In this document: positions 1-8,793 of the stretch, in pieces
Layout: every line of letters starts with the position of its first letter
Position numbering within the stretch: the first letter of the stretch is position 1
Source: Caenispirillum salinarum AK4
GTDB lineage: Bacteria > Pseudomonadota > Alphaproteobacteria > Rhodospirillales > Rhodospirillaceae
Assembly (NCBI RefSeq): GCF_000315795.1
Contig: NZ_ANHY01000002.1
Span: forward strand, 124,001-188,000
Length of the DNA stretch: 64,000 bases
Reading direction: 5' to 3'
Position numbers and translations under genes: made by a program
The notes under the pieces: generated by a model
Seen by the model: only the letters and a program-made list of their open reading frames with translations
The model's database searches: none
Told to the model about the DNA's origin: nothing

Positions 1-2
1 CC

Positions 3-3000
3 TTGCGCCATCTGCTTACGCCGGAACGGGCCCGCGCCGCCGGGGCCGCCTGGTACGCGCGGTTGATCGAGGCCGCCGGCGGGGTGCCGCCGGTGCCGGA
101 CCGCAAGCCGCGCAGGGCAGAGGGTGACGCCGTCGCGCGGTTCCGGGTGCGGAACGCGACGGACACCGACAGCCCGGACATGCAGTGGTACACCTTCGCA
201 CACCCCTTCAAGCCGGGTGACATCAAGGCCGGGAGCTATCCGCAGCCGCGCTTCGAGGGCGGCGTTCTGCCGCTGACATGGCAGCTTGATACCATGTGCA
301 ACAACCATGGTGACGGATCGTGCAATCTGGCCGCCTTCACCATCCTTCTGCCAAGGATTAAAGGGGGCGAGAGCCTCTTCGTGGACTTCTTCGAGTCCGC
401 CGATGGCTCGCCGCCCGCCGGCGGTCTTATCGACGACCAACCGCTTCTTGATGACGATTACACTGTTGAGCTGGTCATCGACGGCGTGACGTGGACCGCA
501 AGCCTGAACGACGGCTTCACCGGCAGGCACCGCGAGGTCCTGCGCGACGGCCCCGTCCTGAAGCGCCACCTGGTGACGGCCGCCTTCAAGGACCCGGACG
601 GCAACGCGCATATGCATCTTTGGTGCCGCTTCTATGCGGACATCTACACGACGGGAGAACGGCGCGACGCCGAGGACAACTATCTTTGCACGACGGCGGT
701 CATGGCCTCGCCGGTCAACGGAAACCTCGAGAACGTGCGGGCCTACAAGGAAGGCGACGAACGTTTTCATCCAGCGATCCTCGTGCGCCCCACGGCATTC
801 GTGCTGAAGCGCGCCGGCACGCCGGTATGGGAGGCCAAGGAACGGGCGATGGAGGATCGCGACAACGACGGCCATGCCGAAACCCAGGTCGGATACCGTC
901 CGCTGACCGGCCCCTTTGATTTCAATACCAATTCCGCAATCTACTGCACCGATGACGGCCTGCCGATATACGCTCCCTACTATCGCGGCATGGCTATCGA
1001 GCGGCCCGGCAAGCCGGTCGTTCACCACGAGTTCGACCGTGGCTATTCCTACGAAACCCGAGCGCACCCACCCTTCGACACCGATCCGACGCTCGCGAAC
1101 TACACGACCGAGGTCGATCCGCAGTACGTGGCGGGACACCCCGGCCCCTATCCGAAGGACATCAACTCGGCCGGCGACTGGCCCGGCCTTGGGTTCATTC
1201 CGCGCTGGTCGGCACGCATGCTGACCACGTTCACGCCAAAGGACATCAACTCCGACCGCGTATACACGTTGACGTGGGGCAACTTCGTCAACACCCAGTT
1301 CTGGACAAGGCGCAACAAGGTCCCCGTCTTCTCCGACAGGGTCAGTCACGCCGGGCTTGACGATGTCGATGGGAAGTACACGTATTACGGGTGGGGCGAA
1401 GCCTCCATGGGCGGGCTGGCCTCCAGAGAGCGCAACGGCTATCACTCCGCCAACGGCACGCATAACCCCAATCCCGGCTTCTCTATGACTGTGTGGGCCG
1501 GCGACGAGTGGTTTCTTGATATCTTGCGCAGTGAAGGTCTTCAGGCGGTCGCCAACGAGACGCCGACCGACGGCGCGCGCTTCCGCTACAGCCACGACGG
1601 CCTCGACCGCCGATTTGAATGCTGCGTCTACGATTCCGAGATCCGCGCGATGGCGTGGGGACTGCGCTCGTTGTGCAACTGGTGGTGGGTCGAGCCCAAC
1701 AAGAACCCCGAGGCCGGCTACGTCAAGCACATGCTGGAGCAGAACTGGATGGTGATCCGGGATGCGATCGACAACTGGCTTCCGCAAAAGGAGTCCTGGT
1801 CGGCGTGGCTCCGCGCATCTGGCAAGGACGACGGGCCGGGCCTGATGCCCTACGGCTTCGTCAACGACAGCATCAATCACGGCTACAGTTTCATGGGTGA
1901 CTTCCTGGCCAACAGCGGCCTGATGTATGCGTGGCGGCTCGGCATCGCAGACGAAGCCGCCAGCGACCCATGGCGATTCGTCCAGCACTTCGTGAAGGGC
2001 GTACCGCTGTCGTCGTGGAACCCGGCTTACGGGGGACACCCGTACCACCTGGGATTGTACCGCGGCGACTGTCGCCCCAGCAACACCATTACGTCATTCG
2101 GCGAAATGACCATTACGGGGACGGACACGCATTATTGGACGAAGGATGCCGACAAGGGAGAAATCATACGGCCCGGCACCGTCAACAGCCCCGTCCAGTA
2201 CGCCGTCATTCGGTGGGGCAATGCCAAACTGGCAAAGCTGATCGGTAGACAGTTCGGCGATGCCGACTTGGTCGCGCGCGCGTCTTACGTCGACGCCCTT
2301 TGGGACTCCTATGAGTTCGACAGCAACACTCAGCCGAGCGACTTCGCCAAGGACCCCCGGTGGATGTTCGCGAGCCGCGCGCCGGAACGTGAGTATGCGT
2401 CGTCGTTTCAGGATCACGCGGCCGCAAGACTGGCCGGCGCGCGGGAAGGCGAATGGATCCAGGTCAGCGACGATGCGTTCGGCCTGTACGATTCCATGCC
2501 GCACTTCGAGCAGACTGTAGACAGTGCAGAGAATGCGCCCTACTGGGGGTACCGCGCAATGCCGGTGCCGCCCAAGGGCAGCTACAACCATTTCAACGCC
2601 TTCGCCTTTTCATCGGGCGCCTGGATCAATGCGCGCAAACATTACGTCTTCACGGGCGGCGGCCATGGTGATTACCATTCGTCGTCAATAAACCTGTTTT
2701 CCCCTCGGACGGGGAAGTGGCTGCGCGTCGAGGACAGTCCGCGCTGGACGCTCTGGAAGGAAGAAGACCTGACGTCGCGCGGGAAGACGCCGCCGAGTTG
2801 GATAATCAACAAGCCTCAGTACCAGTTCGGCGCGTCGGCCGACGATCCCACCGACTGGGCCGCCTATTCCAATTATCTGCCGTCGACACTTTGCCCGCGC
2901 GAGAACATCCGCGGGCGGCTCGGGCCCACGGCGACGCATACCTACGGCTCGCTGACGCACTGCTACAACCCGGAGGTCGGCCTGGACATCGTGACATGCC

Positions 3001-3800
3001 AGGGAACGTACCCATGGTGGAACACGACCGCCGAGAACAACATGTGGGCGATCGACTCGTCAGGCGCCAAGTATCACTGGGATTCGTCACGCTCCTTCCC
3101 GATCAAGACCGTCAGAGGGGAAAGCGTGACCACTGATGGCGCCGACACCTGGTTCACGTTCGTGCCAGGAACGGAAATGGCGCTTTACGCCCGCCGGACA
3201 ACCAATATGAGGCTTATCAACGTCGTGACCGGGGAGGCCCTCGTAAAGGTGGACGAGGCCGTCGTCGACGGCAACTGGACGAGAATGACGCCGCCTTGCG
3301 TCATTCCGAGCAGACGAACCGCCGGCGAATGGGATGCGGTCTATTTCGCCAAGCGGTCCGGAGGGCATCTTTGCGTGTCGGAACGGGTGAACGTCGTCAT
3401 GCCGACCGGCGACCGCAGGATCCATACGCTTAAATATGACGGAACCTCATTCCCCGACCCGGCAGCATTCAATATCGCGGGCGGGTTCCACTGGCTTGGC
3501 GAACACATGCCCGAGGGCGACACGAGCCTTGACCACATCCTGGTCCTGATCGCGCCCCGGACAAATGATGCGCCCTGGTTCAGCCTGTGGATGGCGGACA
3601 TTTCAAGCCCCGATCCTGCCCAATGGACCTGGGCCGACGTAACGCACGCCTTCGCGGCCCTGGGCGACGACAGGCCGGCACAGGGCGATCATTACCACAG
3701 GCGGTTCTGGTTCGATCCCGACTATGACGCTTTCTTCCTGATTCCCGCCAGGAACGGCCGGGTGTATGCCGCAAAGCGTCCGTCGATGATTGGCGGCTGA
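3..3800 (+). CDS. Very large protein of unknown function, possible carbohydrate-active enzyme or surface protein (5' end outside window)
   Basis: An open frame of about 1265 codons runs from the first bases of the window to a TGA at 3798-3800, so the true start probably lies upstream. I do not recognise the family with confidence. The N-terminal ~300 residues look beta-rich; an Asn-His-Gly-Asp-Gly-Ser stretch near residue 100 recalls the 'W.DGS' core of RIFT-barrel N-domains in exo-rhamnogalacturonan-lyase (YetA/PcRGLX) proteins. Residues ~500-800 are rich in Trp and aromatic helices, as in alpha/alpha toroids. The C-terminal third has Gly-Gly-Gly-His-Gly and repeated Trp/Gly strands like a Kelch-type propeller. 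There is no obvious transmembrane segment. Its base composition looks slightly less GC-rich than that of neighbouring genes. The glycosyltransferases downstream suggest a role with polysaccharide; that is inference. Confidence 0.55.
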   Translation: MRHLLTPERARAAGAAWYARLIEAAGGVPPVPDRKPRRAEGDAVARFRVRNATDTDSPDMQWYTFAHPFKPGDIKAGSYPQPRFEGGVLPLTWQLDTMCNNHGDGSCNLAAFTILLPRIKGGESLFVDFFESADGSPPAGGLIDDQPLLDDDYTVELVIDGVTWTASLNDGFTGRHREVLRDGPVLKRHLVTAAFKDPDGNAHMHLWCRFYADIYTTGERRDAEDNYLCTTAVMASPVNGNLENVRAYKEGDERFHPAILVRPTAFVLKRAGTPVWEAKERAMEDRDNDGHAETQVGYRPLTGPFDFNTNSAIYCTDDGLPIYAPYYRGMAIERPGKPVVHHEFDRGYSYETRAHPPFDTDPTLANYTTEVDPQYVAGHPGPYPKDINSAGDWPGLGFIPRWSARMLTTFTPKDINSDRVYTLTWGNFVNTQFWTRRNKVPVFSDRVSHAGLDDVDGKYTYYGWGEASMGGLASRERNGYHSANGTHNPNPGFSMTVWAGDEWFLDILRSEGLQAVANETPTDGARFRYSHDGLDRRFECCVYDSEIRAMAWGLRSLCNWWWVEPNKNPEAGYVKHMLEQNWMVIRDAIDNWLPQKESWSAWLRASGKDDGPGLMPYGFVNDSINHGYSFMGDFLANSGLMYAWRLGIADEAASDPWRFVQHFVKGVPLSSWNPAYGGHPYHLGLYRGDCRPSNTITSFGEMTITGTDTHYWTKDADKGEIIRPGTVNSPVQYAVIRWGNAKLAKLIGRQFGDADLVARASYVDALWDSYEFDSNTQPSDFAKDPRWMFASRAPEREYASSFQDHAAARLAGAREGEWIQVSDDAFGLYDSMPHFEQTVDSAENAPYWGYRAMPVPPKGSYNHFNAFAFSSGAWINARKHYVFTGGGHGDYHSSSINLFSPRTGKWLRVEDSPRWTLWKEEDLTSRGKTPPSWIINKPQYQFGASADDPTDWAAYSNYLPSTLCPRENIRGRLGPTATHTYGSLTHCYNPEVGLDIVTCQGTYPWWNTTAENNMWAIDSSGAKYHWDSSRSFPIKTVRGESVTTDGADTWFTFVPGTEMALYARRTTNMRLINVVTGEALVKVDEAVVDGNWTRMTPPCVIPSRRTAGEWDAVYFAKRSGGHLCVSERVNVVMPTGDRRIHTLKYDGTSFPDPAAFNIAGGFHWLGEHMPEGDTSLDHILVLIAPRTNDAPWFSLWMADISSPDPAQWTWADVTHAFAALGDDRPAQGDHYHRRFWFDPDYDAFFLIPARNGRVYAAKRPSMIGG

Positions 3801-3817
3801 GCCGGTGCGCCTCCTCT

Positions 3818-4774
3818 TCAGGAGACCGCCGGGCGGCCGACATGCGGGCGCGGTACGACGGGTGCTAGGGGCTTGAGCGATCGGGCAACGGCGCATCGGG
3901 CCTCCTTCAGGCGGTAGAGCGCGGCGGCGCCGTAGGCGCGGTCCGCCAGGCAGGCGTACCGGCGGGCCCGATAGCACCATTCCACCTTCCTCAGGACGGC
4001 GCGGCGCTGGTCATCTGACAGATCCTGTTCGAGCAGCGCGAGGCAGGCGAGGGCGCGCCAGTCGTTCGTGTCCTGGCGCCGCGACCAGCTGCCCACGCTG
4101 TTGTTGTAGGTTCCGACATCGGCCTTCACAAAAAGGACGTCGTGACGAAGCGTGAGGCGGAGAAACAGGTTGTAGTCGTGCTGGCGCCAGATGCGTTCGT
4201 CGAACCCCTTGGCGGCGCGGAAGGCGTCGAGGCTGAACAGGGTGCTGCACATATGCGCGAGCGGGCTTTCCACGAAAGCCTCGAACGGCCGGCGCAGGCG
4301 GACGGCCGACCCATCGCCCGGGGGGAGCGCACGGCCGGCGGCGCTGCCGCGGATCGCGCCGGGCCGTTCCGTGCCGGCGGTCAAATCGCGCCAGATGAAG
4401 TCGCCGCAGATCATGCCGATGTCCGGCATCTCCCGCGCTGCGCGCAGGCGCACGTCGATCGCGCCGGGCAGCATGGTGTCGTCGGCGTCCAGGAAGGCCA
4501 CCCATGTCGCGCTCGCCTCCCGCGTGCCGATGTTGCGTGCCGCCGCCGGACCCACGTTGGACGGCAGGTCGATCACCCGGATCGCCGGATGACGTCGCGA
4601 CAGGCTGTCGAGCACCGCCCGGCCCTCGGGGCTCTTGTCGCCGTCGTTCACGATGATGATGCGCCCCAGGGAGAAGTCGCCCTGCTGCGACAGGACGCTT
4701 TCCACCGCCACCACCAGGGCGTGATCGGGACGGCCCACTGGCGTAACTACGTCGACGTCGGGGCGGGTGGTCAT
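3818..4774 (-). CDS. Family 2 glycosyltransferase
   Basis: This 318-residue protein has a GT-A nucleotide-sugar transferase fold. A beta strand ends in IVNDGD near residues 41-46, and a DADD metal/nucleotide-binding motif lies at residues 96-99 (FLDADDT), followed by a variable acceptor domain with WRQHDYNLFLR. It probably adds a sugar to a lipid-linked or surface glycan on the cytoplasmic face. The open frame runs another 500 codons upstream, but that part is antisense to the next gene. I start at the ATG at 4774, which has GGAG eight bases upstream and begins directly at the first GT-A strand. It is divergent from the GT4 pair at 5096-7412. The sugar and acceptor cannot be read from sequence. 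Confidence 0.88.
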   Translation of the reverse strand: MTTRPDVDVVTPVGRPDHALVVAVESVLSQQGDFSLGRIIIVNDGDKSPEGRAVLDSLSRRHPAIRVIDLPSNVGPAAARNIGTREASATWVAFLDADDTMLPGAIDVRLRAAREMPDIGMICGDFIWRDLTAGTERPGAIRGSAAGRALPPGDGSAVRLRRPFEAFVESPLAHMCSTLFSLDAFRAAKGFDERIWRQHDYNLFLRLTLRHDVLFVKADVGTYNNSVGSWSRRQDTNDWRALACLALLEQDLSDDQRRAVLRKVEWCYRARRYACLADRAYGAAALYRLKEARCAVARSLKPLAPVVPRPHVGRPAVS

Positions 4775-5095
4775 GGGCGATCTCCAGTTCGGTCCGGCAG
4801 GTGCGCGCGTATGGCGGGCGCCGAGGTTCAGCCATGGTAGCGCGCGACTATTTCCGCAAGGGCGGTTCAAATCGCGTAGAGCGCGGCCGTTTCTGGCGTA
4901 CCGCCGACGGGATAGGCGGGTCCGGGTCACGGGCCGTTCAGGTGGGCGACCTCTTCCGGGACGTGCCCGGCGAAGGCATAAGCCCGGCGGCGTACAACAT
5001 GCTCGCCCAAGACCCGTTTCGCGCCGCTGGCCTATAGTGGTCAGCCGTGGTGACGCCCGCGGACGACGCACCGGAACCCTCGCTGGTGGGAGGCC
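4775..5095. other. Divergent intergenic region between glycosyltransferase genes
   Basis: This 321-base stretch separates the divergently read GT2 gene and the GT4 gene pair, so it should hold both promoters. A TATAGT hexamer at 5033-5038 could be a -10 element for the rightward gene, but I see no convincing -35. Short open frames here lack ribosome-binding sites and family resemblance. I see no repeat or RNA gene. Confidence 0.5.
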
Positions 5096-6349
5096 ATGAC
5101 CGTCCAGACACCCCTCGACACCACCCGCCGTCCACCGCCGCGCCATATCCTGCTGACGTCGGACTCCGGCCAGTTCGGCGGCATGGAGATGCGGATGATC
5201 GACGAGGCCCGCGCCCTGCGCGACATGGGCCATCGCGTCACCGTGGCCGTCGCGGACTTTCCCGGCCGCGACCGCATGGCCGACCGGCTGCGCGACCTGG
5301 ACGTGCCGCTGGAGCATTACGAACCGGCGCGGGTTCTGAGCGACTACAACCACCGCTTCCGGGCGCGATGGCAGGCGGCCACGCGGCCCGAGACGGGGCT
5401 GGGCCGCTTCGCACCGGACCTGGTGCACGTCTTTTTTTCCTGGACCGACCAGGGCATCGACCACCTGTGGGCGGCCGGTCGCGCCGGGCTGCCGGCGGTG
5501 GCCAGCATACGCAACTCGTTCACGCCGTGGCCGCTGACGCGCTGGCATCGCCTGCACCTGCCGACGGCGTTCCGGTCGGTGCGGGCGCTGTACGGCGTGT
5601 CCGGGGCCGCCCTGGACTCCTTCGCGGCCACCTTCGATTCCTGGATACCGAACACTGCCCGCCGCACCGTCATTCACAACGGCGTCGATACCGACCGTTT
5701 CGTGCCGTCGCCGACCCAGCGTCTGCGCGCCCGCAAGGCGCTGGGCATTCCCGGCCATGTGCCGTTGGTGGGCAGCGTGGGGCGCCTGGCCGACCAGAAG
5801 CGGCCGCTGGAACTTCTGGAGGTATTCCGCCGCGTGCGCCGGCGGCTGCCCGAGGCCCGCCTGCTGCTGGTGGGGTCCGGCCACCTGGAGGCGCAGGTGC
5901 GCGAGGAGATCACCCGCACCGGCCTGACTGAGGCCGTCGTCATACTGCCCTTCACCCATGCGGTGGAGGCGCTTTATTGCGCCATGGACCTGCACCTGCT
6001 CATCAGCCGCAACGAGGGCTTCAGCAGCGTCATAGCAGAGGCCATGGCCTGCGGCGTGCCGGTCGTGGGCACCCGCGTGCCGGGCACCGAGGAGGTCATC
6101 CGCGGCACGAAGGCGGGCGCGCTGGTGCCGTTTGGTGATCCGGCGGCCATTGCCCGCACCGTCATCGACATCCTGGAAAGCGGTGCCGATGCCCGGGCAC
6201 GCATGGGGCAGGCGGGGCGCGAGGCTGCGGTGATGCGGTTCAGCCGCGACGCCTGGCTGGCCCGCATCACGCGCTTCTACGCCGAGGTTCTGAACCCCGC
6301 CGCTCCGTCCGCCGCCGTCGCCGCCGCGCCACGCGGGAAGAGGGCCTGA
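5096..6349 (+). CDS. Family 4 glycosyltransferase
   Basis: This 417-residue GT-B glycosyltransferase has an N-terminal acceptor domain with a Gly-rich loop (SGQFGGMEMR) and a C-terminal GT4 (Glycos_transf_1) domain. The C-terminal domain contains VGSVGRLADQKRP and the EX7E nucleotide-sugar motif, E307 and E315 in SRNEGFSSVIAEAMACG, followed by GVPVVGTRVPG. It is likely a retaining transferase using a nucleotide-sugar for surface polysaccharide. A GGGAGG lies immediately upstream of the ATG. The next GT4 gene starts one base after its stop, so the two form an operon. Donor and acceptor are unknown. Confidence 0.9.
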   Translation: MTVQTPLDTTRRPPPRHILLTSDSGQFGGMEMRMIDEARALRDMGHRVTVAVADFPGRDRMADRLRDLDVPLEHYEPARVLSDYNHRFRARWQAATRPETGLGRFAPDLVHVFFSWTDQGIDHLWAAGRAGLPAVASIRNSFTPWPLTRWHRLHLPTAFRSVRALYGVSGAALDSFAATFDSWIPNTARRTVIHNGVDTDRFVPSPTQRLRARKALGIPGHVPLVGSVGRLADQKRPLELLEVFRRVRRRLPEARLLLVGSGHLEAQVREEITRTGLTEAVVILPFTHAVEALYCAMDLHLLISRNEGFSSVIAEAMACGVPVVGTRVPGTEEVIRGTKAGALVPFGDPAAIARTVIDILESGADARARMGQAGREAAVMRFSRDAWLARITRFYAEVLNPAAPSAAVAAAPRGKRA

Positions 6350-6350
6350 C

Positions 6351-7412
6351 ATGCGGATCGGATTCTTAAGCTATCCCATGCTGTTCCAGCGCACCGGCGG
6401 GCTTCAGGTGCAGGTGCGCGAGACGCTGGCCGCCCTGCGCGCGCTGGGCGCCGATGCCGGATTCATGAATCCGTGGACGCAGGCGCTGACGGACTTCGAT
6501 GTCATCCACCTGTTCGGCGCCATCAACGGCAACGAGCGGGTCGTCCAGGCCTGCAACGACGCTGGCGTGCCCGTGGTGCTGTCGTCCGTGCTGGGGCCGC
6601 CCTTCACCCGGACCGATGCCCGCCGCGCCCGGACCGCCGCGGCATTGGCCGGTCGGCTGACCGGCTGGGCGTCGACCACCAGTTACCGCCAGATCATGAC
6701 GGCCCTGCACGGGGCCGATCGTGTCGTCGCGCTGGGGCGTCGGGAGCGCGACATGCTGGCCGACGGATACGATGTCCCCGCCGAGCGGCTGCGCGTGATC
6801 CCCAACGGCGTGCCGGAGCGGTTCTTTCAAGCGGCGCCGGACCTGTTCCGCCGCGTCCATGGCGCCGACCGCCGGTTCCTCATCACGGCGGCGAGCATCT
6901 CGCCCTACAAGGGCCAGTTGCGCGTCGTGAGGGCGCTTGCCGGCCTGGATCCCGACATCGACTACGTGATGTTCGGCCGCGTTGCCCGCGAGGACCGCGG
7001 CTATCTGGAGCAGTGCCTGCAGGAAGGGCGCGGCCGTGTGCGGTATCTGGGGGAACTGCCCTACGACGATCCCATGCTGCCGTCGGCCTATGCGGCGGCC
7101 GACCTGCTGGTGCTGCCCAGCCAGTCGGAGGTGATGCCGCTGTGCGTGCTGGAGGCCATGGCCTGCGGGACCCCTGCCGTGATGACCGCCCACCACGGCA
7201 TGGATGTCGCGCCGCACCCCGGGCGCCTGGCCGAGGTCGAGCCGACTGATTCCGATGCCCTGCGGCGGGCCGTCGCCGGCCTCGTGAACGAGCATGAGCC
7301 GGGGCGCGTCATCAGCGCTGCCGTTGCCGGCTATTCCTGGACCGCCGTGGCGCGGCAGGTGCTGGATGTCTATCGCGAGGTGGCGGTGGCCGGGGCGGCG
7401 GTGTCCGCCTGA
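6351..7412 (+). CDS. Family 4 glycosyltransferase
   Basis: This 353-residue GT-B enzyme is the second gene of a two-gene operon with the GT4 at 5096; a single base separates stop and start. The N-domain carries the Gly-Gly loop RTGGLQVQVRET near residue 15. The C-domain has SISPYKGQLRVVRAL and the EX7E motif, E260 and E268 in SQSEVMPLCVLEAMACG. It probably adds a sugar in the same pathway as its neighbour. There are no membrane segments, so it should be cytosolic or membrane-peripheral. It is convergent with the regulator gene at 7517, and only ~100 bases separate the two stops. Confidence 0.9.
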   Translation: MRIGFLSYPMLFQRTGGLQVQVRETLAALRALGADAGFMNPWTQALTDFDVIHLFGAINGNERVVQACNDAGVPVVLSSVLGPPFTRTDARRARTAAALAGRLTGWASTTSYRQIMTALHGADRVVALGRRERDMLADGYDVPAERLRVIPNGVPERFFQAAPDLFRRVHGADRRFLITAASISPYKGQLRVVRALAGLDPDIDYVMFGRVAREDRGYLEQCLQEGRGRVRYLGELPYDDPMLPSAYAAADLLVLPSQSEVMPLCVLEAMACGTPAVMTAHHGMDVAPHPGRLAEVEPTDSDALRRAVAGLVNEHEPGRVISAAVAGYSWTAVARQVLDVYREVAVAGAAVSA

Positions 7413-7516
7413 CGACGGTCGTCCCCGGCCGGCTGTGGACCCGTCGGGTGCCGGTCCAGGACAGCCGCTCGATGGCGGCGATGCCGAATGCCTTTCCGGG
7501 TTCGGGCGACGGCGCC

Positions 7517-8290
7517 CTACGGCGCCTCGCTGTTGTTGTCCGGATGCGGACCTTCGCCCTCGGGCCCCGGCTGCGGCGGCATATCGCCAGGGCGGAAGGA
7601 CCCCTCGGCGCAGTGGTAGAACACGGCCGCCTCGGTGCGGTTGCGCAGGCCCAGGTGGTCCAGGATGCGCTTGACGGTCCGCTTGACCTGCGGCTCGCCC
7701 ATGTTGAGGCGCCGGGCTATCTGTTCGTTGGTCATGCCCTCGGCGATCAGGCCGATGACCTCCTGCTCCATGTCGTCCAGGCGGTGCAGGCGTTCCTGGC
7801 GGACGGCGTCGACGGCGAGCGTCGCGCGCGTGCGCCCGGGCAGCGTGACGAACCCGTCCAGCGCCATGGTCAGGGCCTTGCCCAGGCGGCGCGGAGGCAA
7901 TTCCAGGAAGATCAGGTTGTCGATGAGATCGGCGTAGGGCGCGATCTCGATCATCTGGTCGGCCCGCGTCAGGAAGACCGTGGGCAGCCGCCCCGTGCGG
8001 CGCACCTGCGCGATGGCGTTGGACCAGGGTTCGTTGGCGACGCGGCTGGCCGAGGCGATCAGGACCGCCCCCTCTCGCCGTGCGGCCAGAAGGTCCGCCG
8101 GGCGATCCAGGAAGTACAGGGGGGCGTGCTTGACTTCGGCCACCAGCTCACCGAGAACGCCAAGGTCTTCTCGCGCCACAAGGCAGAGCAGCGCCCGGGG
8201 CCACTGCTGGGTCCCGTCCTGTCCGTCCTTGCCCGCGCCGCTGTCGTCCCTCTCGGCCATCTGGTTCATCCATTTCAACATCCATCGCAC
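7517..8290 (-). CDS. LuxR-type HTH regulator with degenerate receiver-like N-domain
   Basis: A protein of up to 257 residues. Residues ~170-225 form a canonical LuxR/GerE helix-turn-helix (LDDMEQEVIGLIAEGM, TNEQIARRLNMGE, VKRTVKRILDHLGL, RNRTEAA). Residues ~31-155 have the alternating strand/helix pattern of a receiver domain but lack its acidic pocket: the strand where the phospho-Asp should sit reads AVLIASAS, and the expected beta5 Lys is absent. It may be a pseudo-receiver that does not need phosphorylation. Met codons at residues 1, 4, 8 and 11 are possible starts; I keep the first, which has AAGG just upstream. The C-terminal tail is Pro/Gly-rich. A 7+7 bp inverted repeat lies directly upstream, so autoregulation is plausible. 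Confidence 0.85.
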   Translation of the reverse strand: MRWMLKWMNQMAERDDSGAGKDGQDGTQQWPRALLCLVAREDLGVLGELVAEVKHAPLYFLDRPADLLAARREGAVLIASASRVANEPWSNAIAQVRRTGRLPTVFLTRADQMIEIAPYADLIDNLIFLELPPRRLGKALTMALDGFVTLPGRTRATLAVDAVRQERLHRLDDMEQEVIGLIAEGMTNEQIARRLNMGEPQVKRTVKRILDHLGLRNRTEAAVFYHCAEGSFRPGDMPPQPGPEGEGPHPDNNSEAP

Positions 8291-8291
8291 C

Positions 8292-8322
8292 TTACGCTAG
8301 GTCTTCCATGCCTTAAGCGTAA
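8292..8322. promoter_or_regulatory. Inverted repeat, candidate operator of the LuxR-type gene
   Basis: TTACGCT (8292-8298) and its exact complement AGCGTAA (8316-8322) are separated by 17 bases and abut the start of the LuxR-type gene at 8290. The position fits an autoregulatory operator. No experimental motif is known to me. Confidence 0.4.
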
Positions 8323-8588
8323 ATCACGCTTGCGGCGGCACATCCGTTATTTCGGCTTACGGTCCATTCACACTCGCGAAGTACGTCGGCAAAATTTACA
8401 AATCGGATTGTCGAACATTTTTACAGTTTCCTTTAACGAGACTGGAGAAGGGCGGCGGACCCTGGTAATTCGACCAGAACTGCTCCTATCGATCACGGGC
8501 TGCTGCCATGCTTCTGCATCGTTCGCTCGTCTCCGCCCCGGCGTTCGCGATTCCGCGGTTGTCTTACGCTTGCGGAGCGTCTCGGCGC

Positions 8589-8604
8589 TATGACGAACGT
8601 CATA
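8589..8604. promoter_or_regulatory. Perfect 16-bp palindrome, candidate operator
   Basis: TATGACG-AA-CGTCATA is a perfect 7-2-7 palindrome in the divergent region, about 200 bases upstream of the chosen YciB start. Its geometry resembles the hut operator at 36232-36247 (also 7-AA-7), but the sequence differs. The binding protein is unknown. Confidence 0.45.
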
Positions 8605-8793
8605 ACTAGCCCTTTGGTCGCCTGACTTTCGGCATATTAAGGGCGAGTATGCGCCTTTCTCGCCGTGCAACGCTGTGACCTTTCGGTGGACATCACGCCG
8701 AAAGCCGCGCCGGCGGGCCTTGCGCCGACGAAGGCGGGCGCGCGGGCGGCCCGCTTGCGGCAGCCCGTCGAAACCCGACCGCGTTGCTCCGAC

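Larger units (their letters stand above)
8291..8793. other. Long divergent regulatory region with several palindromes
   Basis: About 500 bases, clearly richer in A+T than the flanking genes, separate the LuxR-type gene (leftward) and the YciB-like gene (rightward). The region contains an inverted repeat TTACGCT-N17-AGCGTAA at 8292-8322. It also holds a perfect palindrome TATGACG-AA-CGTCATA at 8589-8604 and two copies of ACGCTTGCGG, at 8326 and 8565. No open frame here has a credible ribosome-binding site together with family resemblance. A small RNA cannot be excluded. Confidence 0.6.

Noticed and set aside
4775-6352. N-terminal 520-codon extension of the minus-strand GT2 frame
   Set aside because: It is antisense to a clear GT4 gene; the GT2 domain and ribosome-binding site begin at 4774.
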